Shown piece after piece: positions 24,156 to 33,046 of a DNA stretch of 64,000 bases. This DNA comes from Skermanella rosea (GTDB lineage Bacteria; Pseudomonadota; Alphaproteobacteria; Azospirillales; Azospirillaceae). A program made the translations under genes and the position numbers. The stretch is from the NCBI RefSeq assembly GCF_016806835.2, contig NZ_CP086111.1:5821471-5885470 (forward strand), written 5' to 3'. Every line of letters begins with the position of its first letter. Within the stretch, counting starts at the first letter, position 1. The notes under the pieces were generated by a model. It was not told the DNA's origin. It did not search any database and saw only the letters and a program-made list of their open reading frames with translations.

Positions 24156-25773
24156 GGTCGCCCTCGATGTCGATAATGAACTCGGCCGTCCGTTTCTCGA
24201 AGTCGCTGACCAGCAGGTCGGCTCCGAAGCGCCAACGTCCCGAAACCGCGAGTTCCGGTCCCTGAAGACGGTAGCTGCCCGGGCCCGTACGAGCCATGGC
24301 GCGCGGGATATTCTCTATGCCCAGGTCAGGGCTCCCGAGATGCAGCGTCACCGACAGGACATCCCGGAGGGAACCATCGCTCCCCGCCACCCTGAGTTCG
24401 ATCGCGTTCTCGCCGGGACGCGCCGGTGTCACGCTGAGTGTCAAGTCGAGCGGCCCCGTCGAGGAGCGGACGACCTGACCCGGGTCGGTGCCATGCCGGG
24501 TGTGCTCGCCTGTGCTCCCGCCTGCCGGCGGCGGCACGCTGGTCAAGACAGCCGTCGCCACGAACACGGCGCCGGCCAGAGCCGCCTCGCCAAGGATGGA
24601 TCGACGAAGGCGTTCCGAAGCGTCTGCCCCCTGCCGCAACGCCGGGACAAGGCGCCACTTGTTCAGGGCGGCCAGACCGAGCATACCGGCCACGATCAGG
24701 ATCTTCGCCGACAGGGTCAGGCCGTAAGCCGTGGTCACCAGCGCGCTCCAGCTGCCGACCAAGCGCCAGGCCATAACCAGCCCGGCGCCCACCAGTAGGG
24801 GAACGATCACAGTCGCCACGCCGGAGAATGCGACCATCAGCTGGGCGACCCCGTTACGGTCAGAGTGACGCGTGGCGACGAGCAGGGGCCAGAAAGCCCC
24901 GGCCCAGAACGCTATCGCGAGCAGATGAAGGACAAGCAGGCCGGAAAGCCAGAGCGAATCCCAGGGCGCCGTATGACCGGTGAACGCGAACGATGCCGCG
25001 ACCATCACCGCTCCCAAGGGTCCCAGCACGGGAAGGCTCCACTGCCAAGCCGCCGCCGCGAGGAGGAGGGCGAGCCCGTCAAGCCGCAGCAGAGCGCTCA
25101 CAGTTGTGCCTGGAGCCAGGAAGGTGCTGAAATCGGCAGGGGCGAGGAAGGCGGCGGCACTTCCGAGGATCAGTGCCTGAAGCCCCAATCCGAGTACCGT
25201 GGATACTGCCGCGATGGATGTGGACAGGAGGACCGCAAGGTACGGTGATGCGACGACTGCATGGCGACGAAACAGCAGGGCAAATATGACCAGTCCTGCC
25301 GTGAGCAGCGATGCGCCATAGGTTACGACCCTGGCGGCGGCATACAGGACCGTCAGGCCAACCGGCACGCTATCAGTGACTGGTCCAGCAGATCCGGAAG
25401 GGTTGCCGCTCGGTGCCCCAACCGAAAACACCAGGGAGCCGCCGAGCGGATGCCCGTCCGCCGATGCCAGGCGCCAGCTCAGCACATAGGTTCCGCTGCT
25501 CAGTTCCGGGAGAGCGGCCGTCACACGATCGGGCGGACCGCCCGTTTCGGGCCGAAGCTGTACCGCGCCTCCGGCCGGATCGACCAACCGAAGCGAGGTC
25601 ACCTGGACCGGCTCGTTGAAGCGGAGAAGAACACGGTCTGGTGCCTGGGCAAGCACCTCGCTGTCCGCCGGCGAGCTTTCCAGCAGACCGGCATGGGCGT
25701 GCGCGGCGCCGGACCAGAGGATCGACAGGACGGCCATCAGGATGGCGACAGACCATCTGACAGAAGGGAACAC
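24142..25773 (-). CDS. CopC-CopD fusion (YcnJ-like) copper import/resistance protein
   Basis: 543 aa. Signal peptide (1-27, cleaved after AHA) then a CopC domain beginning HAGLLESSPADSE, whose N-terminal His is a Cu(II) ligand, and DGHPLGGSLVF with the second His (about 105-115). CopD membrane region spans about 140-430 with eight helices. A C-terminal soluble domain of about 100 residues follows, as in YcnJ. The gene follows ycnI and precedes ctaG, the usual ycnIJ-type order. Probably moves copper across the inner membrane or hands it to oxidase assembly. Confidence 0.85.
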   Translation of the reverse strand: MFPSVRWSVAILMAVLSILWSGAAHAHAGLLESSPADSEVLAQAPDRVLLRFNEPVQVTSLRLVDPAGGAVQLRPETGGPPDRVTAALPELSSGTYVLSWRLASADGHPLGGSLVFSVGAPSGNPSGSAGPVTDSVPVGLTVLYAAARVVTYGASLLTAGLVIFALLFRRHAVVASPYLAVLLSTSIAAVSTVLGLGLQALILGSAAAFLAPADFSTFLAPGTTVSALLRLDGLALLLAAAAWQWSLPVLGPLGAVMVAASFAFTGHTAPWDSLWLSGLLVLHLLAIAFWAGAFWPLLVATRHSDRNGVAQLMVAFSGVATVIVPLLVGAGLVMAWRLVGSWSALVTTAYGLTLSAKILIVAGMLGLAALNKWRLVPALRQGADASERLRRSILGEAALAGAVFVATAVLTSVPPPAGGSTGEHTRHGTDPGQVVRSSTGPLDLTLSVTPARPGENAIELRVAGSDGSLRDVLSVTLHLGSPDLGIENIPRAMARTGPGSYRLQGPELAVSGRWRFGADLLVSDFEKRTAEFIIDIEGDHGLR

Positions 25774-25836
25774 GGCGAACCTCCCGACGGAAGCGACGCC
25801 GGTTCAGGTACCGACGCCGCCGTCCGCCCCGCTGGT

Positions 25837-25983
25837 CTACTTGGCCTTCGGGGTCAGCCTGATGGCCGGGGCGGGCTCCTTCAGATCATCGGATTTCTGA
25901 CCGGCAGCCGGGATCTCGATCCAGCGCGACTCGCCTTTCTCGCAGATCTGGACGATCGGCACGTACAGGGTTTCGTCGGGCCG
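25837..25983 (-). pseudogene. YcnI-like (DUF1775) copper-binding protein, 3' part
   Basis: Minus-strand frame RPDETLYVPIVQICEKG, then SRWIEIPAAGQKSDDLKEPAP, is the C-terminal portion of DUF1775/YcnI (the conserved Trp and the EPAP motif). It is separated from the 5' part (28587-28961) by a serine-recombinase element. The 3' part is 49 codons and the 5' part 125 codons, so removal of 25984-28586 restores a continuous 173-aa protein. The copCD gene follows 63 bp downstream. Confidence 0.85.
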
Positions 25984-25991
25984 ATCCGGGG

Positions 25992-26474
25992 ATTGAGCGT
26001 CATTCAGCATACAGTTTCGAGTCGGCGCGGGTCGAGTATCCGTGGCACCCGCTGTACGGGCAGACCCTCCGGGTAGTAAACCGGACAGCACGCAGCGGCC
26101 ATCCGGTCATCTGGCTTGAGGAGCGCTCCGGAACAGCCCGGGAATTACCGGCCTGGATGTGCGACGCGGCGTACTGCCTTGATATGGCGGTGTTGGGGCC
26201 GCCACAGGCCGCCATCACGGCCCTTGGTGCATTGGCGGCAGTTCTCTCGGATTTGCGGCACACGGCTGGCGATCACACACCATCGGACAAATCCCTCACC
26301 GAGGAGGCTGCCGATGACCAGACGACCACGACCGCTGACCCAGTTCTCGCTGAACCTCAATGTTCCTCCCCCGGACGTCGTGGTTCCGGACGAGGTCGTG
26401 CAGGTGCTGGCGGACCTTCTCCTGGAAGCCGTGGGCGCCCGGTTGGGCATCGAGGACAGGGAGGACGGCCGTGA
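25992..26474 (+). CDS. DUF5372-like accessory protein of the serine-recombinase element (start unresolved)
   Basis: The frame reads VEYPWHPLYGQTLRVVNRT, then HPVIWLEERSGTARELPAWM, DAAYCLDM and ALGALAAVLSDL. This fits small DUF5372 proteins that I recall upstream of this type of recombinase. The frame is open from about 25992, but no in-frame ATG/GTG is seen before the conserved part, so the start is uncertain (possibly a rare codon). The conserved portion ends near 26260; the frame then overlaps the 59-aa ORF. Role unknown, possibly directionality or target recognition. Confidence 0.45.
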   Translation: MERHSAYSFESARVEYPWHPLYGQTLRVVNRTARSGHPVIWLEERSGTARELPAWMCDAAYCLDMAVLGPPQAAITALGALAAVLSDLRHTAGDHTPSDKSLTEEAADDQTTTTADPVLAEPQCSSPGRRGSGRGRAGAGGPSPGSRGRPVGHRGQGGRP

Positions 26475-26493
26475 GCCCCAAGATCACCGCTGA
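26314..26493 (+). CDS. 59-aa protein of the serine-recombinase element
   Basis: ATG at 26314 with a strong RBS GAGGAGG at 26301-26307. The product starts MTRRPRPLTQFSLNLN and includes an acidic helix (DEVVQVLADLLLEAVG). It overlaps the recombinase start by 23 bp in another frame, implying translational coupling. Small ORFs of this kind commonly precede such recombinases in related bacteria; function unknown. Confidence 0.6.
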   Translation: MTRRPRPLTQFSLNLNVPPPDVVVPDEVVQVLADLLLEAVGARLGIEDREDGREPQDHR

Positions 26494-28561
26494 CCATCCT
26501 GGCCGCGGTGCCGCGGTCTATGTCCGCCAGTCCTCACCCGGACAAGTAGCCAGTCACACGGAAAGCCGCCGTCGGCAGTATGACCTGGCCGATGCCGCAC
26601 GCGCGGTGGGATTTGTCGATGTCATGATCATTGACGAGGATCTTGGCCGCTCCGGGTCCGGCCTCGAAGCCCGACCAGGATTCCAGAAGTTGGTGGCAGT
26701 GGTCTGCGCCGGCACGGTCGGCGCAGTCTACTGCATCGAGGCCTCACGGCTGGCCCGCAACGGTCGGGATTGGCACCACCTCATTGACCTCTGCGCTCTG
26801 GCCGGAACACTGGTCGTTGATCCCGACGGGGTTTACGATCCTTGTCTGATTAACGACCGGCTTCTGCTTGGCCTGAAGGGCACCATGTCCGAGTACGAAC
26901 TCAGCCTGCTGCGCCAGCGCGGCATCGAGGCCCGGGATGGCAAAGCTCGCAGGGGCGAGTTGCAGTTCACCCTGCCGCCCGGCTATTGCTGGAACGAGGC
27001 CGGAAGGATTGAAATTGACCCTGATGAGCGTGTCGCCGGCGCGATCCGCATGCTGTTCAGCAAGTTCCGCGAACTGGGCAGCGCCCGCCAGGTCTTTCTG
27101 TGGGCGCGGGCAACCGACCTGTCGCTTCCTGTCGTGCGGCGCAATCTCACCGCCTGCAAGATCCTCTGGCAGCCGCCGGCCTATCACACGGTCATCCAAG
27201 TCTTGAACAACCCGATCTATGCCGGCGCATACGTGTTCGGCCGGACAGCCAGCAGGACACGGGTCATTGAGGGTCGGGCTCGCAAGACCACTGGGCACAG
27301 ACGGGAACGCACCGAATGGAACGCCCTGCTGCGCGACAACCACGAAGGCTATATCACCTGGGCCGAGTTCGAGGAACATCAGCGCATGCTGGAAGAGAAC
27401 GCCCACATGCAGAAGCGCGCCTCTCGCAAGGCCGGCCGGGGCGGGCGGGCCTTGCTGACGGGACTGGTCCGGTGCGGACGCTGCGGCCGCAGGATGCGGG
27501 TGTTCTACGGTATGCAATCCGGGCATGCCCACCGCTACCAGTGCCGGGGAGACGACGCCCACGTCGGTGTCGGCCTGTGCATCGGGATCGGTGGCGTCCG
27601 TGTCGATCGGGCGATCGTGGCCCAGATGCTGGAGGCCGTGTCTGCCCGTGCGGTGGAGGCCGCCCTGCTCGCCGCCGACCAGGCATCCGCCGCCGGGGCG
27701 GAGGAGCGGGCGGCCCTGGAACGGGAACTGGAAGCGGCCCGCTATGACACATCGTTGGCCGCACGCCGGTACGATTTTGTGGACCCGGGCAAGCGCCATG
27801 TCGTGAGGGAACTGGAAGCTCGGTGGAATACCGCGCTGGAACGGGTGGCGCAGATTGAACGTCGGATTGCCGAAGCCGAGGCAAGATCCGCGGCACGCCC
27901 GAAGGTGGACAAGGCGGCGCTCCTGGGACTGGCTCACAACCTGTCCGCAGCTTGGAATGCACCGACGGCGGACGCGCGGACCCGGCAGCGCTTGACCCGG
28001 CTGCTCGTGGAGGAAGTGGTGATTGACCTCGACGACGCGGCACACGAGGCGGTGCTGCGGATCCACTGGGTTGGGGGCGGTCACACCGAACTGCGCGTCC
28101 CGCGTCGCAGAATAGAGGGCCGGCAGGAAAAGGGAAATCCCGGAGCCGTCGAGGTCGTGCGTCAGCTCTCCGGTCACTGGCCAGACCATGAGATCTCCGT
28201 CACGCTGAACCGCATGAAGTGCCGGAGCGAAAACGGTGAGACCTGGACGACCGTGAAGGTTCGGCTGTTACGAGAACGGCTTGGCATTCCCGACTTCGAT
28301 CCGTCAGTACCCCGTCCCGAGATGCTGACGGCCGAGAAAGCGGCGAAGCGGCTCGGCATCTCCATCCCGTCCGTGCATCGCCTCATCCAACGCGGGGCCC
28401 TGCCGGCAACCCAGCTTGTCCCTTCGGCTCCCTGGCACATTCCAGCCGCCGCCTTGGACACCGATGCCCTACAAACGGGCGTGAACGAGATTAAGGCGCG
28501 GCGCCCGAAAAACCTTATTGATTATCATAGAGATGAAACGATGCGCCTGCCAGGATTGTGA
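26471..28561 (+). CDS. Large serine recombinase
   Basis: 696 aa from the GTG at 26471 (frame open upstream). Resolvase domain with the catalytic Ser in AVYVRQSSPGQ (about residue 18), ASRLARNGRDW and the SEYELSLLRQRG helix; recombinase domain with PPGYCW near 165; zinc ribbon CGRCGRRMRVF with CRGDDAHVGVGLC (about 330-375); long coiled coil (about 415-485); C-terminal HTH (LTAEKAAKRLGISIPSVHRL, about 618-637). It catalyses integration and perhaps excision of the element splitting ycnI. Confidence 0.9.
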   Translation: MSPKITADHPGRGAAVYVRQSSPGQVASHTESRRRQYDLADAARAVGFVDVMIIDEDLGRSGSGLEARPGFQKLVAVVCAGTVGAVYCIEASRLARNGRDWHHLIDLCALAGTLVVDPDGVYDPCLINDRLLLGLKGTMSEYELSLLRQRGIEARDGKARRGELQFTLPPGYCWNEAGRIEIDPDERVAGAIRMLFSKFRELGSARQVFLWARATDLSLPVVRRNLTACKILWQPPAYHTVIQVLNNPIYAGAYVFGRTASRTRVIEGRARKTTGHRRERTEWNALLRDNHEGYITWAEFEEHQRMLEENAHMQKRASRKAGRGGRALLTGLVRCGRCGRRMRVFYGMQSGHAHRYQCRGDDAHVGVGLCIGIGGVRVDRAIVAQMLEAVSARAVEAALLAADQASAAGAEERAALERELEAARYDTSLAARRYDFVDPGKRHVVRELEARWNTALERVAQIERRIAEAEARSAARPKVDKAALLGLAHNLSAAWNAPTADARTRQRLTRLLVEEVVIDLDDAAHEAVLRIHWVGGGHTELRVPRRRIEGRQEKGNPGAVEVVRQLSGHWPDHEISVTLNRMKCRSENGETWTTVKVRLLRERLGIPDFDPSVPRPEMLTAEKAAKRLGISIPSVHRLIQRGALPATQLVPSAPWHIPAAALDTDALQTGVNEIKARRPKNLIDYHRDETMRLPGL

Positions 28562-28586
28562 GAGGAGGGATGCACTATGTCACGCA

Positions 28587-28961
28587 GTTCGGCAGCTGGC
28601 CGCGGAACACGAACTCGTCATAGTGCTCGTCGAGCAGCTGGCCGCCGGTCCAGCGAACCTCTGTGACGCCCTCGGTGATGGTCTTGCCGTGGCTCTCGTA
28701 CGGCGTTGCGAGCTTGCCGATCACGGTCGAGACCTCCCAGCCCGGCTTCGGCATGGGCTTCACGCTGACCATGCCGTCCGGCACCTTGACCCGCATCTCC
28801 CGCATGGGAGAACCCTCGCAGCCGTGACCGACCCGCATCACGGCCTTGTAGTAGCTCCCGGCGGGTGCCTCGGCGGTTTCGAGCGTGACATGTGCCATCG
28901 CCGCGCCGGTCATGGCGAGCGTCGTCGTGACCGCCAGCGCGGCCATCCTGATCCTGTTCAT
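28587..28961 (-). pseudogene. YcnI-like (DUF1775) copper-binding protein, 5' part
   Basis: From the ATG at 28961 (RBS GGAGGAG just upstream): signal peptide ending AAMA, then HVTLETAEAPAGSYYKAV, the typical DUF1775 start whose first His binds Cu(II) in YcnI. It runs to YDEFVFRGQLPN and then enters the recombinase element, stopping at 28575. The conserved Trp motif region is split off in the 3' part. A truncated copper-binding domain might still be made and exported. Confidence 0.85.
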
Positions 28962-29060
28962 CTGAATCACTCCTCCAGCATGGATGCGGACATCCATGCG
29001 GGCCAGCCCAGCGCGCCCAGCGTGGGACAGGCGGTTTCTGAAACGGCTGAAATCTCGAGA

Positions 29061-29453
29061 TCAGCTGCTTTGGGGAGGAGCGCGAGCCTGGGCAATGATC
29101 AGGAAATCGAGGGAGGGCACCCAATCGCGGGCAACCATGGACCAGGGTGCTTCAGTCGGGGCAAGCGTCCGGGCAATAACGGGGACGGATGAGGGCGGCG
29201 GGAGCAGCGCTTCCTGGAACCGACAGAAATGACAAACCTCATGATGTCCATCGGCTCCGTCACGATTTCCCGATGGTTGGCTGTTGGATGGCTGCGTTTC
29301 ATGGGCGGTATGCCGGTGTTCGTGACCGGCTTCGGCGGAGGCAACTGGAAGGAGCGGCAACAGCAGCCGGAACAGTAACAAGGCCGCCGCCAGCAGCGGC
29401 TTCAGCCGAACGGCCTGCCTCCCGCTTTCGATTAAGTGGCCTTGTTTCACCAT
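29061..29453 (-). CDS. DUF2946 family protein
   Basis: 130 aa from the ATG at 29453 (MVKQGHLIE); an in-frame ATG at 29489 is possible. One N-terminal hydrophobic segment (PLLAAALLLFRLLLPLLP) then a His-rich stretch and the motif HHEVCHFCRFQEALLPP, with a CxxC pair typical of DUF2946. Proteins of this family are common in copper or metal loci and are likely membrane-anchored metal-binding factors. It lies between the cytochrome c' gene and ycnI in the same operon. Confidence 0.65.
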   Translation of the reverse strand: MVKQGHLIESGRQAVRLKPLLAAALLLFRLLLPLLPVASAEAGHEHRHTAHETQPSNSQPSGNRDGADGHHEVCHFCRFQEALLPPPSSVPVIARTLAPTEAPWSMVARDWVPSLDFLIIAQARAPPQSS

Positions 29454-29510
29454 GATCCGTCCACGCAGCCCATGCTGTTTCCGTATCATCCCAGCGTTCA
29501 GTTTGCATTG

Positions 29511-29981
29511 TTACTTTTTCTGACGGAAGCCGTCATGGCATCCGGAGCATTCCTGGCCTACCCGTTTGAACTCGGACTGCAGCTGCGTCTTCTCGCCGGA
29601 GGCTGCCGCGGCCACCAGATCCTCGACGGCGGCATCGAAGCTGCGCATGCGCACATCGAATTCCGGGCGGCGGTCCCAAACGGCCTCGGTAGCCTCAGTG
29701 TGGTGACCGTCGCTGCCGGGCGGGAACATGTGCATCACATGCTCGCAGTGCTGGTGCATGGTCTCCGCGAGGCGCCGCGCCGTTTCCTGGTCGAACGCGG
29801 TCTTGCCGGCCAGCATGGCACCCAGCGCTTTCATGTGCTGGCCCATCTGCTTCATGAGATCCATGCGCTGGGCCACCACGCCGGTCGCTCCCTCGTGAGC
29901 CATGGCCGTCCCGGCTGTCAGGAGGACAGCAAAGGCGATCGCGGCAATGCGGCGCTGGGAGTTGGTTGCTATCCGTGACAT
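29511..29981 (-). CDS. Cytochrome c' family protein
   Basis: 156 aa with a signal peptide cleaved after TAMA. The mature part is helical and has a single C-terminal haem site ECSGCHDGFRQKK, the place used in cytochrome c' proteins. His- and Met-rich helices (MHQHCEHVMHMF) could contact copper. It opens the operon leading to DUF2946, ycnI, copCD and ctaG. Periplasmic c'-type proteins bind NO or buffer redox stress; the exact role here is inferred only from context. Confidence 0.82.
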   Translation of the reverse strand: MSRIATNSQRRIAAIAFAVLLTAGTAMAHEGATGVVAQRMDLMKQMGQHMKALGAMLAGKTAFDQETARRLAETMHQHCEHVMHMFPPGSDGHHTEATEAVWDRRPEFDVRMRSFDAAVEDLVAAAASGEKTQLQSEFKRVGQECSGCHDGFRQKK

Positions 29982-30634
29982 GCCGAGCTTCTTGCTGTGG
30001 TTCGAGAAATCCTCAGGAAGACGGCTGAGCCTCGAACTTATTCCGTCTCAGCTTTCCGGTTCCAGACCATGTCCCGCTTTCCCCTGCGGTTCAGCCGCAG
30101 CCAACTGCCGAGCGACTGCTGAGAGTGTCGAGGTCATCGCCTCGGGGGATCTGGCCCTCAAACTTCAGGGTACTCCCACTCTGTCGGAAGCGGCGCAAGC
30201 TGGGCCGACCTCGGGCACGGAATGACCGGTATCCTCGCATCATTTGGCGATAGTGCCGTCATGGGATTACTTAGCTTTGGAAATTTTTGCCCTCCGAAGA
30301 ATTAATACCAGACAATGCGGAATATGAGTATGGGCCGATTCGTCATGCTCCCGAAAACATCGCAAAGGGCGCAAGTGAACACATCCGCAGATATCAGCCT
30401 CGCAGAGATACAGTAGAAGGCCACATTTAGAATGAATGAAGCTGGATGCTCGGGATGTCGAGCATACTGCCGCGCTATGTTTTCAAGTGTTCGGCGCAAT
30501 CCAAATTTGTCAATTTGAGATTTAAACTAGGATTAGTACGGAAGTGTAGTTTGAAATGGAACGGTAAAGTTTATCTAGCCTTCCAATTTTGGTGCGTTTA
30601 CAAGTTTTGCCTTCGAAACAGGGAGTGCTGTCTG
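29982..30634. other. Long intergenic region, AT-rich in its right half
   Basis: About 650 bp between divergent cytochrome c' and multicopper oxidase genes. The left part (to about 30225) is GC-rich with no recognisable gene; from about 30230 to 30620 the sequence is AT-rich and should contain the promoter of the oxidase. Short open frames on both strands show no family features. No operator palindrome stood out. Confidence 0.5.
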
Positions 30635-31819
30635 ATGCGTAGGCGCCAATTCTTGAAGTATGGCAGTGTCTTTGCTGTGTTCACCACGGCCACCGCTTCC
30701 CTGACGTCCTTGGCTGCTGCGCAGACATCCGATCCTGGCGACTTGCCAACCGGCGATGACGCCGATTTCGACCTGGAAATCGTTGACGTTGATGTTGAGC
30801 TGATCGACGGCAGCACCGTGCCGATGTACGCGTTCGCCCATGCAGGAAAGCCGCCGTCGATACCGGGCCCGATCCTCCGGGTTAAGCAGGGAGACACGGT
30901 CCGTATCGACATCCGGAACTCCAGTTCCCGCCCTCACGGCTTCCAGATCCTGGGCCAGAACATGTCCGCCATCGTCGGCCTAGCCCCGAGTGAGGGCGAC
31001 GGCGAAGACAAGGCTCGGGTCGAGTTCACGGCAACGAAGCCGGGAACCTATTTCTACGTGGACGGCGACAACGCTCCGGTCAACCGCGTGCTCGGCCTGC
31101 ACGGCGCGCTGATCGTGGAACCGGCGAACGGCTATGCCGACGGCAAAGTCAGGAAGAAACCGATGCCCTATCCGCCGGGAACCGCAACGACGAACATGAA
31201 GTCGCTGTTCACGGCGCTCGGCGAGGCAACCATCGACGGCAAACCGGCCCGCTTCCCTGGCAAACCTTGGCAGGCCGGACGCGAGTATGTCTGGATCTTC
31301 AACCAGATTGACCCGGTCATGTGCCGCCGGATTGCCGCCGGGGAAGTACTCTCGGCATCGGAGTTCCAGGAGCAATTCCATCCCCGCTACTTCACGATCA
31401 ACGGCCTGTGCGGCATGGACGCGGCGCATGACAAGGCCACGTGCCCGACCGGGCATGTCGGCGAGCCGGCGCTGCTGCGCACGATGAACGCCGGCCTGGC
31501 GACGCACTGTCCGCACATTCACGGCAACCATGTTTTCGTGCTGACCCAGAGCAACGCCAATGGCGTTCCCGTCTATCAGCAGGACATCTACGAACACGAC
31601 GTCTGGCTCATGCCGCCCATGATGATCAAGGATGTCCTGCTTCCCTTCACCACCCCGCCGGACCTGCCGCCCGCGCCCTGGAAAATGGTGCAGGAGAAAT
31701 ACCCTCTCCAGTACCCCATGCACTGCCACAACGAAATCTCCCAGACTTCCGCCGGCGGCTCCTATCCGATGGGCTTGATGACGGACTGGGAAATCGAGGG
31801 GCCACTGGTAACCAGCTGA
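30635..31819 (+). CDS. Multicopper oxidase-like cupredoxin protein with C-terminal ligand set
   Basis: 394 aa from the ATG at 30635 (MRRRQFLKYGSVFAVF, a Tat-type start). The first cupredoxin domain has no HxHG motif (it reads SSRPHGFQILGQ). The second carries ATHCPHIHGNHVFV, like the HPxHxHG motif of domain 3, and YPMHCHNEISQTSAGGSYPMG, an HCH...M type-1 site with a spacer different from normal. Upstream frames are open but have no oxidase character. It is followed by a second oxidase gene that holds the complementary N-terminal motifs. Confidence 0.75.
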   Translation: MRRRQFLKYGSVFAVFTTATASLTSLAAAQTSDPGDLPTGDDADFDLEIVDVDVELIDGSTVPMYAFAHAGKPPSIPGPILRVKQGDTVRIDIRNSSSRPHGFQILGQNMSAIVGLAPSEGDGEDKARVEFTATKPGTYFYVDGDNAPVNRVLGLHGALIVEPANGYADGKVRKKPMPYPPGTATTNMKSLFTALGEATIDGKPARFPGKPWQAGREYVWIFNQIDPVMCRRIAAGEVLSASEFQEQFHPRYFTINGLCGMDAAHDKATCPTGHVGEPALLRTMNAGLATHCPHIHGNHVFVLTQSNANGVPVYQQDIYEHDVWLMPPMMIKDVLLPFTTPPDLPPAPWKMVQEKYPLQYPMHCHNEISQTSAGGSYPMGLMTDWEIEGPLVTS

Positions 31820-31966
31820 GCATCCGGGCGGAGACATCGGCAACGTTCCGGTGGTCACGGTTGCACCGCCGTCCGGCAGATATGTGCCCATAAAACACTG
31901 TGATGGATGTCAGGACAGGCTCAGGGATCGAGATCTGTCCGGTCAGCTTGGCCTTGGAGGTTATCA

Positions 31967-33028
31967 ATGACAATCATTTACCGCCCTATTTTCGATCCCC
32001 TCGAGTTCGATACTTTCGGCTGCCACCCGTTCGAAGACGATCCCGCGACGCCTGACCGGACCAACCGGCAGGTCTTCGTGCGCCGCCAGGTCGCCGACTG
32101 GAACGTCGATATGAAGGACGGCTCGCAGCTGCAGTTCTGGGGCTTCAAGGATCCGGATATCTCCGGCAGCGACTCGCCGTGGCCGTCCAAGATCATCCGG
32201 GTCAAGCAGGGCCAGATCTTCCATTGCGAGTTCAAGCCGACCAAGGGCGCCCACACCATCCACTGGCACGGCATCGAACCCACGCCCATGAACGACGGCG
32301 TCGGCCACACCTCGTTCGAGGTCAAGAGCAGCTACGTCTACCAGTGGTGCGCCCACCAGGCCGGCACGTACCTCTACCACTGCCACAAGAACACTGTGTT
32401 GCACTTCGAGATGGGCATGTACGGCGTGCTCATCGTCGATCCGCTCACCAAACCCTCGGACACGAGGAACCCGAACTACCTCTACGATCCCCTGCCGGGT
32501 GACTTGACCCCCGGCATCACCCCCGGAGCACCCTACGGGGCGGAGTCGATCCTGGTGTTCGACGACGTCGATCCGGTGTGGCACAAGCTCGACCACAACG
32601 CCGGTATGTGCGGCGACGACGTCGGACTCGACAAGTTCAATCCGACGTACTTCCTGATCAACGGCGTCCACAACGGACTGTCGCAGATCGACAGGCGGAC
32701 TGTCACCACGACCCAGGCCGGCAAGAACGTGCTGGTCCGTCTCGCCAACGCCTCCTACAGCCGGCTCTACGTGACGCTCCCCGTCGATGCCTGGATCGTC
32801 GAGGTCGATGGTCGTCCGCTTCGGGTAAACCGGGCCAAAGGTGCCTTCGCGGGACCCAGGAAGCTCGCCGCGAACACCCGGCTCGAGATCGCTGTGGCAC
32901 AGCGCTATGCCCTCTGGATCCCGAACATCCCGAGGGGTGATCACAGGATTACCGGCCATTTCCATCACTGGATCACCAACAAGCGGCATTTCGACGGGAC
33001 GGCCGTCGCCAAGATCATCGCCACCTGA
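31967..33028 (+). CDS. Multicopper oxidase-like cupredoxin protein with N-terminal ligand set
   Basis: 353 aa from the ATG at 31967 (RBS TTGGAGG at 31954-31960). No signal peptide is visible. Domain 1 has HTIHWHGIEPTPMNDGVGH and TYLYHCHKNTVLHFEMGMYG, with type-1 Cys, His and Met. The second half ends GHFHHWITNKRHFDG and lacks the HCHxxxH motif. The preceding gene holds the opposite set, so the two may act together. The SCO-like gene starts 18 bp downstream. If not exported by a partner it would stay cytosolic, which would be odd for this family. Confidence 0.75.
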   Translation: MTIIYRPIFDPLEFDTFGCHPFEDDPATPDRTNRQVFVRRQVADWNVDMKDGSQLQFWGFKDPDISGSDSPWPSKIIRVKQGQIFHCEFKPTKGAHTIHWHGIEPTPMNDGVGHTSFEVKSSYVYQWCAHQAGTYLYHCHKNTVLHFEMGMYGVLIVDPLTKPSDTRNPNYLYDPLPGDLTPGITPGAPYGAESILVFDDVDPVWHKLDHNAGMCGDDVGLDKFNPTYFLINGVHNGLSQIDRRTVTTTQAGKNVLVRLANASYSRLYVTLPVDAWIVEVDGRPLRVNRAKGAFAGPRKLAANTRLEIAVAQRYALWIPNIPRGDHRITGHFHHWITNKRHFDGTAVAKIIAT

Positions 33029-33046
33029 GAAGAGGGTCTTTTGACC

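Larger units (their letters stand above)
25984..28586 (+). mobile_element. Large-serine-recombinase element inserted in ycnI
   Basis: About 2.6 kb lying exactly between the two halves of ycnI. Content: a DUF5372-like ORF, a 59-aa ORF and a large serine recombinase, all on the plus strand against the direction of the split operon. No terminal inverted repeats were seen, as expected for serine-recombinase integration. The predicted empty site reads GGGCCG next to GTTCGG, and the split gene frame is preserved on both sides. It therefore looks like a recent, precise insertion. Confidence 0.82.
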
